Assembly: GCA_017591395.1 (NCBI GenBank)
Contig: WEDG01000844.1
Location: 56,600-120,599, forward strand
DNA: 64,000 nucleotides
Direction of reading: 5' to 3'
From: Schistocephalus solidus
Taxonomy: Eukaryota; Platyhelminthes; Cestoda; Diphyllobothriidea; Diphyllobothriidae
The notes beneath the pieces are model-generated. The model did not search any database. It was not told the origin of the DNA and was given only the letters and a program-made list of their open reading frames with translations. The translations under genes and the position numbers were made by a program. Positions 33,918 to 47,619 of the stretch are shown piece by piece; the first letter of the stretch is position 1, and every line of letters begins with the position of its first letter.

Positions 33918-34472
33918 CAGGCGATCATTGTTGTTTGTTTGAGTTTTACGACCGCGTATTTTGCGATCTGCGAGCAGCGGCCGGCTGCAGAAGACGTGAT
34001 AACCAGCAATTGTTTTTTAAGACGCCTTTTTAGCCCCTTCCTCCGCGAGGAGGCAAGCGGTGCTGTCCCTAAATAGGGCTGCTTGGACATCCCAGATGGC
34101 TGCCGAACTCCACTATGGTTCACGGTTTTGTTTTAGTGGAAGAACGACCCGAGTTAGTCTGGGCCGCCTACGGTGTTGCTGTCGCCCCCACCGTAGGACT
34201 TTTTGAGAGGGGGGAGGTTGGAAGTTCGGGAGTCGGACATACCGGTTGTGGAGGCACACACAACACCGGAGACCCTTACCTGGTTTAGCCCGCCGGTCGT
34301 GACGGTTGCCTGGGGTGTGGCCGCTGGGAAGAACCCAACTTCGAGGAGCCACAGGTGAGAGTTGGGTACCAGTTAGAGGCGGCCACAGGAGCATTCACCA
34401 CCTGTACGAGACAAATGGAGCGACCAAATGCTATCTGTGTGGTGCTACCTTTAACTAGTACCCCTACACCCC

Positions 34473-34483
34473 ATACATCACCT
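34473..34483. repeat. Target-site duplication of LINE copy 2 (right)
   Basis: ATACATCACCT, the partner of 29779-29789. Confidence 0.85.
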
Positions 34484-35825
34484 ACTGTATATAGCTAGGA
34501 TGCGTGCTATAAAATCTCAGGAATTTTCTCTTACTAAATTTTTTCTCGTAGGACCTGAAGTTTGATTAAAAGCAGTGGCCTGAAATAAGGAAATATCTGG
34601 CTGTCAACAAGTTTTCTAAAATATATTGTAGTCCTTCAAGCGTGAAGAATGTGCTGACCTCGCTGGGATTTAAACCTATGGTGACAAAGGGACGCTTCTA
34701 GGAAAACCGGCTCTTTACCTGCCCGAAACTACGGAACACCGGTTGAGTGCTGCAATTTTACCGATAAGAAGTCACCAATTTGTTAAACAGCGGTTTACTT
34801 CCATTGTTCAAATCTGCCAAATACGTCTAACCCCTATTGGCTTCGAATCACAACCAGCGTTTTAACTTCTTCTATTTAAACGCTTCCATCCCCTGAAAGG
34901 CAGATCCTCTAGGAAGTTATGATATGGGCTCCAGCTCCCCATTAACCTTCACATAAAGGTTTCTTGTTACTTGTACTGAAAATGCCGGACACAATAGGCT
35001 ATACCGATATGCCTGCAGACATTTAACAATTTCTCAGAAATGTTCAAAGCGAATTTTATCCTGTTTTATTCACTAGTCTATTGAGTGTCCCCTTCGGTGG
35101 ACTATGTTATTTTTAGTTAAAATTATATATGGGCAATGCATTATTCAAATTTATTTTAGAGTTGTGGGTTGCGTCTTATATAGAATGCACAAAGAATTTG
35201 TCTGTTATATTCACTCTTTAAACAGACTAGTTTTTTTCAGAGTTTTCCCTTTAAGGCAAGAGCGTATTTCATTTTAACTAAGCTTGCCAGTTTAAAACGA
35301 TTTGGCGCTACTTGCTGATGAATCGCATGAAGTATGATCTTCGGCGTTCAAATAATTTACCACGTGACTCATGCAGTATTTAAAAATAATCAAGAGGCAT
35401 CTTCTGCGGGACGATTAGCAGAAAACATGCACGGAATAAATATTGTTAAAAAAATTAACTACCCGAGCACACCGGGTTCGAGCTGCAAAAACACACAATT
35501 TGTCCTTTGGACGCTAGACCAAATCTATCACATATTTTGCGACATTTGTAAAGTATTATTTTATTTGTATGAAATTAAAACCACAAACTCCCATCATTTC
35601 TTCTGCATTATTATGCTGGCCTTTGCCCAAATATGTGCAGGAGAGCATAAAAAATAAAAATATTTCCGCCATTTTCCCCTTGACCTATACATCGCAATAA
35701 AAATGGAGCGTGATAATGAAGTGAGAAACAATAAAAACAGTCCTCAATAAAAGGTATTCGAATAACAAATATCATAATAAAACTTATTTCTGTGCGTTGT
35801 TAGATGACAACTTGTTTGTTGTTAT
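34484..35825. other. No recognisable gene
   Basis: AT-rich DNA. Near 34660-34720 there is a GCTGGGATTTAAACC block vaguely like an antisense pol III B box. The 107-codon frame at 35334-35657 shows no motif. Confidence 0.4.
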
Positions 35826-36350
35826 ATGACAATTTGACCGGCTTGGACGGTTGTCTGAATGTAGGGGTGGAGGAGAGCGTGAGGTTAATTATTCAGCGCA
35901 TTTTCCCTTACTATAAACAATCTGAGGAGCTTGAAACTATCCCAGTGCGCTAAAAGCCTTGGCTCGGAATGTTGCCAACTGACGGGATAACTCGAACCGC
36001 ATGGTAAGTTCTGGGCGTGCGTTTGTGCGTAATGGATGACTAGTGAACTGAGAGTCAGGCTGCATTGGCTCCTTCTGAATGTGGTCTTTATGGCTCGCCC
36101 ACTCAGTTGGGATGCGAGTCACCTCTCTTTCTTGAGTCGTAGTGCCTGTGCCTACTCCCTCTCTCATCTCCGGGCTTCTTGACTAGGTCCTGACACCGAG
36201 TCTAGGAGGGGGAGTGGAACAGAGAGTGAGGTAGATGCATCGTAAGTCTACTATCACTATAATCCAGCACAAGTCACCGTCCCTGCACTACCCTGCTGTG
36301 GTGCATACTGTGGACATCGTCGGATTACGACGGTTGAACTCGTCTATTTT
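35826..36350 (+). mobile_element. LINE copy 5: 3'-end fragment, plus orientation
   Basis: Reverse complement of the shared LINE 3' tail. It runs from GACCGGCTTGGACGGTTGTC through TAAACAATCTGAGGAGC and ATTGGCTCCTTCTGAATGTG to CAAGTCACCGTCCCTGCAC and ACGACGGTTGAACTCGTC. It is the only LINE piece here in plus orientation, about 0.5 kb, 5'-truncated. Confidence 0.75.
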
Positions 36351-39260
36351 CATATGCTTGTAATTACTCTTTTAAGCTGCGTTCAGACAGCTAAATGTTT
36401 CTTGTTCTTACAAGTTTTGCAGATATTTTTATCGCTGACCCAAATGCAAAAAGTCGGTGGACTCAGTAGGATTCGACCTTATGACAGGAAGGTCAATGTT
36501 TGAGTACAACCATCGATCTCTCTATGCTGAGATGCCTCAAACGATAAGTGGGCATTTTTCTGATACGTGCCACCAATTTTATCATAAATGTGCCCATGGA
36601 ATTATTCATATCCATCAAAAACATTCAACATTTATTTAGTTCGAAACTCCAACCACATTTTTAATACCTAACATCTATAAACCATGTTTTAGGCCCACTC
36701 ATCTACATCACCGTAAACATGTGTGGCCCTATAAAGAGCCACCTGACATCCACTAACATGAATAAGGCTGAAAAACTGGAATTTCCTAAGCCATAGAGAT
36801 AATCATATGGGCATCGTGAAAATTAGCAGAACTTTTCAAAAACGACCTGCTTCGCTTCTCTGGTTATTAAAGCTAATTTTGTGCTTTTTTGGTAGATTTT
36901 GTAGATTTCGTTGACAAAATGAACACTTACACAATACATGCTTCTTATTTATTTTCGATAAAGTGATTCGGTCCCCTCACTTTGCTTTAAACTAGTTCGC
37001 AACGAAACTGTTTAGTACATCCAGGTTAAAAAGACAACGTTTTCCCCAAAAGGTTATGCCTGAATCAAGGACTGATTTCATTCTAAATAAATTTGTAATC
37101 GAACAGTAGATGGGCATCTGGTAGGTTAAATCATACTAGCAATTATCTACAGACTCCGGATACGGCTCATAACGTATTCAGCACAATATGCATCTACTGA
37201 AATAGGTAACATGTGCCAGGAGGGATTTTCCCAGGAGCATGATAGAAAAAAAGGACATGTGCACACCCGGCTGTACTTCATTTCTATGTCTGGAAAAAGG
37301 CAAAGAGTTTGATTGCCTTTCGAAATATGCAGATACTAATAAACTTTCGATAACAGCAATAACACCCATCCTCAGATACATAATTTAAAGTGGGCATAAC
37401 CTCCTGTGAAGGTAATCTAAGGAAGGAAACTTATACGTAATCTACAGTTCGTAATCAAACATATGCAAATTCACGAGCTTCACAAAAACCCTAAAAGCGC
37501 ACGAACAGACATTAAACATACAACATTTCAGTACTCAGTTGGTTTTTCTTTTGCTTTTCTGATTGCCAGGTAATGCGCTACTGTCATCAACTGCCATAAG
37601 CGAAATTATTGTTGTCATGCGATACATTCTCTCAAATGTTCTGGAACCCTTTAAGTTAAACCTGAAGTCATTCAGTTCGTTTTAACTATTTCTATGAAGT
37701 TCTGCTTTACTTCTTCAGTAAGTATATAATAAGTGGTTCTCTGGCTAAATCCTCCAGTCGGATTAGTAGAATTTACGTGAGGTATGTGTGATCACAATTT
37801 AATTACAGCACCACCAGTAAGCCACTGAATGCTTATTTGTGCCCAGTTAAAAGGCAGTGAAAGCCGGAAACAGTCGCTGTGATTATGTGCCGTAGAACTC
37901 TGATGGTTGCACCACCGTTTCAAGGTCGAAACAACTGACCTGTTTGAAAGCCTCCATATCTGCACGGGTTTATATTCGATCTTGTCTCGATCACTGTTGC
38001 CTTACGCCAGGCATACTTACGCCGCTTGCTAATGGTTACCTTGTGGCACAATGCTTCCCCGCTCTTGAACGTCGCTAGTCGAACCCTCGATACCAGCTGG
38101 TTGCGCTCTCTGAATCGGTGGACGCCTTCCAATCCCCTTTGTATCCCTCATTTCAGGTCCGTGAAAGCTCTAACATGTAGGCCAGAAATTGAATTCGACA
38201 CACGTTTCTTAGCTGTCACTCGTCTGGTAAATGACAATGGAAGCCAAATAAATGGGGAAGAAATGCTGTACCTTGGAAAGTGCAGGAGACAAAACCTAAA
38301 AACGTTTGCATGAAAGTTTCATGGAAGGAGACTACGGCCCAAGACGATTTTCTAAGCCCATGAGGTTTTGTCAGCACTGCGGGAACTGAAAAGCCAACAT
38401 TCTTATCCAACTAAAGGAATCTAACTGGGGTCTGCATGACTGAAAACATCATTTCGAGCTTCAAATAACAGGGAAGGGGTAAGTTCTTCCACGAATACTC
38501 TCCAGAATCCAAAAAATGATAAGAAATAAAATAAATAGGTAAATTGAGAAGAAGAAGAAGAAGAAGAAGAAGAAGAAGAAGAAGAATGGGCGACAAGACG
38601 TTTGTCTTCGAAGAATCGTCGTCAAATAACAAGAGGGTCCATCAGTTCGCACCATTTGGACGTGGAGCTCATAGGAAAATTAGTAGAGTCTGACAGTATC
38701 AAGCTACTTGGACAAGGACGGTTAGCATGAATGGGACTAGGGTTGAATTAGTTTTTCACAGAGAATTGCACACATTGAATTGATTTTTGACCACGGTAAG
38801 TTTGGAACCTGCATGAAGATCTCCTGTGAGCCGAAGACTAACTTAAAGAAGGTCAATAAATTTACGACCACCCTGCCAAAGGAGGTCAAATTAATAAGAT
38901 AATTAGCTTAAGCTGAAAAACCAAAAGCCGGAATCCATAGCAAAAGAATATATGTCTACGGTCTGCCATTTAGAAAAAATCTGCTTTTTGACATAATGGC
39001 TCGTTTTTGGGTTTGAAAAGACTAGGACTACTGATTTTGCATGTAGTGAGCCATCAGCGGGAGGTTATAAGCATTTAAGATAAAATTTTAGCAGGAGCTT
39101 TTGATTTAACCAAACGACAAGGTCAACTAGCAGATGGCCGAAAATCAGCAGACTTGGATATAATTGGTTCAATATTATACGCGAGCTGCAAATGACTATT
39201 TGGAAGAGCCGCACAACATATCGGGGAGCCATCATTCCCTCCTGTAATGTAGGTTTAAGT
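36351..39260. other. No recognisable gene
   Basis: AT-rich spacer. A GTAGGATTCGACCTTATGAC block at 36466-36485 resembles an antisense B box and may be an old SINE head. The 95-codon frame at 38026-38313 has no motif. Confidence 0.4.
38549..38586. repeat. (GAA)n microsatellite
   Basis: About 13 perfect GAA/AAG units; the poly-Leu and poly-Phe frames across it are artefacts. Confidence 0.9.
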
Positions 39261-39261
39261 C

Positions 39262-39740
39262 AAAAATATTCAAGGCAGATGAACAAGGTTGACAAAGACG
39301 ACGGAGACTGTTATTGCCATTTCTGGTTCATTAGCCGTCATCAGCCAGTTATATCCAAATCCAGGTTGTTCACTACCCGAGGCTGGAACCCCCGACCTTT
39401 TGATTAGAATTCCAACGCTCTAAATTGAGCCAAGGGCCCGTTTTATGCCGGTTTAACTTGGGAATATTAAAATTCGCTGATGAACGTTCACCGATTGCGA
39501 ACAGAACTCAGTTGTCCCGTTCTACCTTGGGACTGACCATAGAGCCCCGGCAGTAGCCGCACAGCGGCTATTAGTAGTAGACACAGAAAAATAATGCCGA
39601 CAAAGACATAAGCCGTCGTCAGCCCGTTATACCCAATCCCAGGTGGCCATGCCAGTCTCCCTTCTCTTCGTCGGCAGTGTTCCTCTGCCTTTACTACCAG
39701 TAGCCGCTATGTTGCAACCGGTGATGCTCGGTCATTCCAG
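39262..39740 (-). mobile_element. Degenerate SINE copies (second subfamily)
   Basis: On the minus strand: GGGCCCTTGGCTCAATTTAG (decayed A box), GGTCGGGGGTTCCAGCC (decayed B box), GGCTGATGACGGCTAATGAA and GTCTTTGTCAACC. A second partial copy follows at about 39595-39740 (CTCCCTTCTCTTCGTCGGCA). Confidence 0.6.
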
Positions 39741-39779
39741 TCTCTCTTGTCTTCGTCGATAATGTTATTCTTGTCATAA

Positions 39780-39960
39780 GGGAAAAAATATAGAACTAGC
39801 ATTTCTCCAAGTAGTTGAAAGCATAATCAACAGGCGGGATATACAGGTTACTTCGCAAAAAAATTCCGGAAGGGGAAAATATTATCAAACTATAGCCCTA
39901 AAACTAACCCTACCTCTAAACTTCATCTTAACCTTATACTGTTGGGAACTCAGTGCACGA
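39780..39960 (-). repeat. Second copy of the TTAGGG-containing repeat
   Basis: On the minus strand it reads AAGGTTAAGATGAAGTTTAG, GGTAGGGTTAGTTTTAGGGC, ATATTTTCCCCTTCCGG and AACCTGTATATCCCGC, in the same order as 28400-28545, with decayed telomere-like motifs. Confidence 0.5.
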
Positions 39961-42900
39961 TTCCTCTACTGCGGTAGATTGCTGTTCCCGACCATTAGTT
40001 CAAATGCCAGAAGAAGACGAAGAAAACAGCAAAGCCGCAGTTGCATTTAACCAACTATTGAGTATCGTGAGATAATGAAAAATAGTGCACGAATGAATTG
40101 AAAGGAACAAACGCTGGTTTATGTACGGAGCAGCCAGCCAAGCTCAATTTAAGTAAAGAACACATAAGATCACTCTTTTTTCAAACCCAGCAGAAAAAAA
40201 AATTTGTGCATTAGCAGCCGGAGTTAGAAGTTAATTTCTACGAATTAAACCAAAAAATATCACAGGTCGTGGGTGTGGCACGCGTAGACGGGTTGTTTAG
40301 CTTCGTCAGCCAGTGCACTCGAGGTCACCTTCAGTCGTTTTGCCATTGGAGTCTGCTGGGTGTACTGAGAGGTAGCTGTTTGGTAGCTGCTGCAAAATTC
40401 TGCCTCACTTTAAATCTCCTTCGCGCACAAGTCACCAGTGCGGCTTCCTCTCCCTGGCGCACGTCAACGCACACTGCGTTTGAATTGTCTGCCAGTTTCC
40501 GAGAGTTCGATGTGTGCAGATGGTTGGAAAGGTTTTTTTCCGGCCGCTCCACCCATCAGCCACGGATGCATAGATTACCCACGGCCTAGGATGTCTACGG
40601 AGTCCCTACTATGCCCTCTCGTAGGTTATATTTTCTGTCCGAAGGTAGAATATGGGTGCAAGACGAGGGTCCCTGGGGTGCGGACATTAGCGAGAAAAGG
40701 AGGGTGATAATGCTGCCGAGCGGAAGGTGCAACTTAGAAGGAAGGGTACTTATGGCCTCCATGCTTCGTGGCCTGCCACATCGAGGCTGAAAATATTTTG
40801 GTGCAGTTGCAGTGCTGGGCACTGTTGGAAGTTACTGTAAAAGGATCACTAATTGTATGTGCCTGAGAGCGCAAAGCACCAATTTCAGTGACGGGGCATG
40901 TGTTTGCCGCAATGTCAGGATCCCGAAGGAAACTTTTCCAATGGATCTCAAGATGCACAGTTCTACTTTACTGGGGGCATGAAAGTAACTGGTGGAAAGT
41001 ATTTTCACAGGCAATTTCTTAGACCATCCGTTTTTTGACGTCCTCTCCCACCACTCAGAGAAGGGATTTTAAAGCATTAATTCCACGTATTCTTATTATA
41101 AGAAAATCATGTCTTCTTTAAATGTTGCGTCTGTGGCAGAGGTTTTGGTTGTAAAAGAACATTTAACAATAGTCCACACAGTTTGGAATATAACCTGCGT
41201 TTTAATCTTTCTCGCAAGTTACATACGGCGTGTTTTTTGGTAAGGCATTCATACACCTTTCAAGCCTCATGACTGTCGCTGAAACTTGCGAACTACACGA
41301 ATCCTGTTGTATACTTTGGAATTGACAGTAATAAATTATGGTAGTCATATTATTGCCGCAGTTGGGTTTGGCTGTCCTAAATCACAACCTTTAAAGAAGA
41401 CACAATCTTCGTTAAATTAGCATATGAAATGAATTTCTGAGGCTCCTTCCCATACAGCGTAATATAATGTTTAGTTATTACAAATACGTGAGAAAAATAC
41501 GCACCACTTTAACAGTGCCCTTTACACAGATGACTTCAAATGGTTTTCAGTAAAAAAAGTCAGCAGATTTGAGTGAGATGAGTTTTACGTGATCATATTT
41601 ATTGCCAGAAAATTCTGCAGCCTAATAAAGAAGTAATTGTTTTCATTAGAAAGAAGGCAGGGTGTTGTTTATCACATTTGAGGTATGCATTTGTCCGCAA
41701 ACTAACAAAGTGCGCTTTCTTCTTTTAGAGACCTTTTCACTAATTTGCTGTTAGGACCAAAACTTGTTGAAACTTGAGCTTTTACTGAAATCAGTACTAA
41801 TAATGGTGGCTACAGGGTCTAAGTTCACTTTAACTACTAATGCTGCTATCTTATGTAAGAAAATCACTACCACACTCGCTAGTTTCTATTCCGTTGATGG
41901 GATGGCTAAAACTGCGGTTGTTACTGTACTTTGCCCCGAAATGCATGAAAACTATCAGAAGTCTTAAAATGCACAGTGCAAACCAACTTTAATTCACGTA
42001 CCAGTGGCTTTTGCCTCTTTTGCAATGGTATTTATCGAAAATATAGTAAACAACTCCATTATTATGGCTCGTTTATGTGCCGTAGCTCTTCAAAATAAAT
42101 GCTATTACAAACTGTAATATATTTTTCTGTTAGTAAATTTGGTTCTTTGTGATTTGATTTTTTAAACATACACTTGTACATACACTTTTATTAGATTAAT
42201 GTATTGGTTTTTGCGTATTGGTTCCTGTATGATAACTGGATGTAAAAATGAAACTCTCAATACAGTCAATGTCGATTGGCAAAGTCCGCAAACTCTCAGC
42301 CTTTGAAAAGTAAATTTAAGGAAGCTTTTGTTTTCCATCTAAAATAGCGAGATAACCCATCCCCTGGTCTCCAATTTCCATGAATATGCATGAAAACTGT
42401 GTTTTCTTCAAATTTTGTCCCTGATGAAATTTGGTTTTAGTTTAATGCAAAAAGTTGAATATTGTAAATATTCTTTCTCACGGAACTCGCAGAGGTATAT
42501 TTGTATGTCATTAGAAAGTATCTAGAACTCATTAAATTTTATGATAAATATGGAGCATTTTGTGTACTGCAAAAGTGGAACTTATATACGAAAGATTGCA
42601 CTGTTATTTGATTAAGCATTTTAACTTCTCAAAGTTTTGCCCGATTTCAACACTTTTAACGACTGGTTTAAGTCTAAACTACCGATCAAATGTCGCTCTT
42701 AGCAGCAGATAAGTTTTCGGTGATCCTATAAATAAAGTGTACTGGTAGCATCACAAGTCTAAGAAAATATACTTCGGCCATATATACTTCGGCCATATTA
42801 TTTAGAAAATACTCGTGCATGATATATTTTGAGTTTTTTTGTTCTTTTTCTTATTGAAATCCCGCATACGTGGACCTTTCTGAGCGGAACCATATTGTAG

Positions 42901-44820
42901 CAAATAAGTCAATTATTCACGTGTTTCATGACTTCCAGAGCATTATATTTCAGTAATGCACACCAGGAAGAATAGTAGATTCTTCATAACTATTCAAAAT
43001 CTATGAAACATATATGCCGTTTTAGTATGTCTTTTCTTTTCTGTACTATCTTAATATCTGCGCTTAGGAATATGTTTAAACAGATGTCGGATTATTCAGT
43101 TGTAACAATACTTTTGAAATGATATTCTCTCCTTTTCCACATTAGATTGACACTTGAGCAATCGTTGAAATTTAAACGGAGCACCAAAGTCCTATAAGAT
43201 TCCTCATATGCGTAAGTCCCCGTTTTTTATGATACAAACGCCGTCATTTACATCTGTATGTTATTATGCTTTGCCCACTATCAGAAGTATAGTTGAAGGA
43301 ACATCAAATTTGTCGGGTTCTTCACGGTTCTCATCGCCATAATCCATATCAGCATCATTTTGAGCGTCTTTCATTGTGTTGCCGTCAAAGTTAATGCAAA
43401 ATAACCTTTTTATGGATTTATTTTTTACTTTGCCTTACCTTTAAACCCATTCATCCGCATGCATTCAAAAGTGACCAACGTGTTTTGGAAAGAGCCTGAT
43501 ATGTTTATAGTTCCCAGAAGTGCAGTTAAGGTTTCTTGTCAGAAAACAAAAGAATACACCAAAATAATCCCACTTATTCTGATTAGCCGAGCCTCCTTAT
43601 GGCCACTGTTTACATTGCGTAGTTAAACAAATGTGAACGCTGGAGGCAACTAGTGGTCACTTAGTGCAAAGTTAAATGTCATTGTGTCTTGCTAGTGTCA
43701 GTCGTTATTTAGCCTAACAAATGAGCCGCTAAACGCTAAAATTATGGTGTCGGAAGCCTACGTAAGACCGTGCTTGGCACGCTACCTACATAAAAAAGCC
43801 ATTTGGTAACCTCAAAGAAATTCCGAGGAAAGGAGGAAACCGTTAGTTCTAGGACGACTCCTCTGCTTTATACCGGGGGATATTTGAAAAATCAGAAAAG
43901 CTTTTATCCCGTCAGTAGCGCACAGAGGCAATTCTTACGTCGCAAGTAACGGGAATCAGCATAGTGTCAAGTATGCTGTTGCGACCGGTATGTGATTTTA
44001 CTTACGGCCAGGGCGCCTACGGTTGAGTCTGCCTTCTATTTTCCCAAGTTCAATGCAAAAACAAGCCCGGGTGATTATAAATCGGTGTGTTAAAGCGCTG
44101 GGTGACGGAGCCACCTCCACGTTTCTACGCATTGATCTCCACTCGCATCAAAACTAGGTTTCCGGTTGGGGTCTTGTAAGTCACCCAGAGGAGACCAACC
44201 GAAAAGAGTCACCTATAGCAGAAATCATTGTAGTCTGACCATAAGTTTGGAGTGTTACTGACTTGTCCAGTAAAGTGCCACGTAACCTAGTCCCTCGGCG
44301 TGACCAAGGTGAACCATCCTTGTTTTGGAGTGGGAGTGGATGTTTAGTGAAATAGGATTACACTGCATCTGCCTTACCTCGCTCTTTCAAAGTCCCTCAT
44401 GTAGCAGATGCAAGAAGAAGTCAAGGAGCTGGTGGATGAGAGTGAGATAAATACTTGAAGAACCTCAACAACAGATCTACACGTGCAAATCATTTGCTGG
44501 TTCCTTAACTCAGGCGCACCATTGGAGGGGTCTCGGCCCCAGTAGAGTGTGCCCATGTCAGGTGATAGCCTAATTATTTCGTCGGCCGGTTTCATGATTG
44601 ATCAGATCGGTTTTGACTGCTTCACTGGAGGAAGGCATGATATGAATGTTTAGACGTAAAAGTGGCATCAAAGCATTATTTTTAATGCTCACGAACTCCA
44701 GTGAAATCCGTTTCTCATAAAATGTCAACCGAACTTCGAAAATGCATTCTGGAATCGACTATTTACTTGCGTAGTGTTAAAACATTGGTTGTCATACAGC
44801 CTAATCTTACGATATTTCTG
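39961..44820. other. No recognisable gene in about 4.9 kb
   Basis: The parts at 40260-40800 and 43600-44600 are less AT-rich but give no recognisable protein motif. The part at 41000-43550 is AT-rich with frequent stops on all frames. A 16-base direct repeat (ACTTCGGCCATATATA type) lies at about 42768-42798. Confidence 0.4.
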
Positions 44821-45175
44821 TTACGTCAGCATTTCAACTTTTGAATGAGCTTGTTTTTGACTGCCTACAAAAACTCGACTATATTTTATAGAATAAACAG
44901 AAAAAAATAAGCAATCTTGTATTTATTCCGTGGAAAATTACGCTTTCTTTAAATTCTATAAGCATTTCCAAATTTTAGTTGAAATTTCATTTTGCGGACT
45001 AAATTTTCTGCGGACCGTCTGAAAGAAGCTCGTTCAAAAGCCAGTATCCTACTGTGACTGAAATATTTTGAGATCACTAAGACAACCGTACTCCAGTGGT
45101 TTATTTGAATTGAAAACACATTTCAGAATTTTGGTTGACTTTTCATGAGATGGGGAATCTATTGTAACTTGCCAA
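44820..45175 (+). repeat. AT-rich dispersed repeat copy
   Basis: GACCGTCTGAAAGAAGCTCG, GAAATATTTTGAGATCACTA, GAAAACACATTTCAGAATTT and GGTTGACTTTTCATGAGATG follow the order of the reference copy at 25990-26345. Confidence 0.5.
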
Positions 45176-46675
45176 GCATAGTTCGCTGTCTGCCAACACG
45201 CGTTACATGTCTAGGGGTCATCGGAGCTTTCAGTTGCAATACATCTTATCACACAGATGTTGCTTTTTATCCAGAACATCCATCACGCTATCTTCCCTCT
45301 CACATTCATCTGGTGGCAGGACAATTTACAGAGGACCGAATTTAAACTCAAGCGCAGTGGCTTACAAAGCGAGGCCTTCCAAGTCTGCTTGCTAGAAATA
45401 GGCGTATCTTATAGATTTTCTTCAGCCTTCAGATAGACCTAAACCAACAGGATTATTTTATACCAACCTCTATAGCAATTAGGACAAGGGGTCACGTTAT
45501 TCTGCTGCGATCAGGTCTATTCTCTACTAATCAAATTTAGTTGTCACAGCGTTTCATCTTTAAACACAAGCTCCAAATACTTTAATATTTATTTATTTTA
45601 CGTTTTTTAAACCGAATAAGGCATAAGACTCCAAAAATGGCCTGTAATCCATCCAATGGATGCTTACCAACTCTAACAAGAGGAGCCTTTCCGTTTTTTC
45701 ATTCTCCAAAACACGGACAGGAGGCTTTTTCCGTCCAAAGTACTTTTGAAGTGATCAACGTTTTAAAAAATTCACACAGCATTATCGGACAATCAATTGA
45801 AAGCCCAATAAGTAACGCGGTATTTTACTAGGAGAATAGTTTGGGCTAACGATAAACTTCTGTAAAAGACTCCTAATTGAATTGCGACGAACAGTCGGAA
45901 AAAACAAGAAAATAAATAATAAAAAATAGACTAAGTCTACCGGAAAAAAGTTGACCTGGTGGTTGATTTAGGACATCTTGACTGGCCGGACATGAAAGTT
46001 CACGACTAAGCTAGGCTTATTGGGAAACAACTTGGCGAACCATAGCGAGCCTTTGGACTGACTTCCCAGGAGACCAACATGACTGTCAGTGCACTAGCAG
46101 GACCTGGGAACGGGGACAGCCCAGTGGACATCTTAAGGTGTTCGCGTTGCATATGCCCGCGGGGGAAATAGGACCTAGCAGATGTTTCTAGCCCTTTATG
46201 TGCGGTGACGAGAAATATAAAATTGGTCCATCTGCTGAATACTCCACTCAGGTAAAGACTGCAAGCGTTAGCAAACCAATTTCATTAATTTTACATAAAA
46301 CCGTGCTTTTCCCCGTCAGTTTACGAAAGAGGGGGTGACGAGACAGGAGAGTTTGCTCATTGCTCCACGTTTAAGCGGCAGGGATGTCTTTACAGTACTG
46401 ATTTAAATGCTAAACAATGAAAGAAAAAGGACATTTTGTGTAAGAAGACCAATATTACATGTAATGTAAACATAATTCGAAATTTTTGAAAGTGAACGAT
46501 GTGCTGTCTTTAACTATACAATTTGCCGAATATACAACTTTTTTTCCAAATGAGTACATGAAGTAGAGTATGTGTGCAGCTTTTATGAAAGATATTTTGA
46601 ACTTATAAGGAAATCGAAAATCAGTTAGAAAAATACACGCTACGAAGTGTGGTTTTTGCAGGCCATTGCAAAGAA
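45176..46675. other. No recognisable gene
   Basis: No motif-bearing frame, tRNA box or matched repeat seen. Confidence 0.4.
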
Positions 46676-47600
46676 AGATGAACAAGGCCAAAAAGAGAAG
46701 GGAGACTGGAATGGTTACCTCCCGCTTATTAGCCGTCATCAGCCAGTCATACCCAATCCCAAGTGTGGCACACCTGGGATTCGAACCCGCGACCTTTGGT
46801 ATTTGAGTCGAACGCTCTACCATTGAGCCACGGGCTCGTTGTTTTATCGGTTGTGATCGGGTATATGATGATACTTTTTTTCTCACCGATCTGCTTAAGG
46901 AACATGTATGTTCCGTTGTGCCCTGGAGCTCAGACTAAAGCTCTCGCAGGTGCTCGCATGCCGACGTGTAGCATATGATGTAATGGAACCGACAAAGACA
47001 AGGGAGATCGGAATGGCCATTTCTGGCTTATTAGTCGTCATCAGCCAGTCATACCCAATCCCAAGTGTGGCACACCTGGGATTCGAACCCGCGACCTTTG
47101 GTATTTGAGTCGAACGCTCTACCATTGAGCCACGGGCTCGTTGTTTTATCGGTTGTGATCGGGTATATGATGATACTTTGTTTCTCACCGATCTGCTTAA
47201 GGAACATGTATGTTCCGTTGTGCCCTGGAGCTCAGACTAGAGCCCTCGCAGGCGGTCGCATAGCGACATGTAGCATATGATGAAATGGAACCGACAAAGA
47301 CAAGGGAGACCGGAATGGCCATTTCGGGCTTATTAGCCGTCATCAGCCAGTCATACCCAGCCCCAGGTGATGCCCCACCCAGGGCTGGAACTCGCAATCT
47401 GTTGGTCAAAAGTACAACGGTCTAATCATTGAGCCACGGTCTCCAGTCTCCCTTGTCTTTGTCGGCATTGTTCATCTGCCTCTGCTACTACTAGTTACTG
47501 TGCGGTTACTGGCGGGGCTCGAGAATGAACCCTGAGGCAGAGCGGGACGAGTAAATTCGGTTAACGATCAGTGAGCATTCATCAACGAACGTCGGAATAG
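46676..47600 (-). mobile_element. Tandem SINE array, minus orientation, about 303-bp units
   Basis: Two units of the first SINE subfamily, with B boxes read antisense as GGATTCGAACC near 46778 and 47080 and A boxes near 46823 and 47125. They are followed by a third unit of another subfamily (47287-47440 head side, 47441-47600 tail) whose B box has decayed to GGCTGGAACTCGCAATC. The period of 303 nearly equals that of the array at 10964-11866. It is a head-to-tail array, not independent insertions with separate duplications. Confidence 0.8.
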
Positions 47601-47619
47601 ACCTCCTATTAAACCCAAC

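Larger units (their letters stand above)
29790..34472 (-). mobile_element. LINE copy 2: nearly full-length APE-type non-LTR retrotransposon with C-terminal zinc fingers
   Basis: A 4.68-kb minus-strand insertion bounded by an exact 11-bp duplication. In transcript order it has a 5' untranslated part (34472 to about 34120), an ORF start, endonuclease (33917-33513), RT fingers and palm (about 33520-31970), RT connection (31963-31586), zinc-finger tail (31566-30750) and a C-rich 3' untranslated part. Against copy 1 it lacks about 350 bases of the endonuclease N-terminus (junction near 33928) and a second piece between endonuclease and RT (junction near 33515). Isolated stop codons near 33380 (TAG), 32957 (TAA) and 31998 (TGA) lie in otherwise well-preserved frames. 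There is no long poly(A) tail at the 3' junction. Confidence 0.9.

Noticed and set aside
36440..36560. Possible antisense tRNA-like head (B-box-like GGATTCGACC on one strand)
   Set aside because: No clear A box or matched body; too weak to call a SINE.
40269..40820. GC-richer patch with 70-106-codon frames on both strands
   Set aside because: No protein motif and several competing frames; no splice pattern.
42768..42798. Short tandem ACTTCGGCCATATAT
   Set aside because: Only two 16-base units in AT-rich DNA; likely simple slippage.
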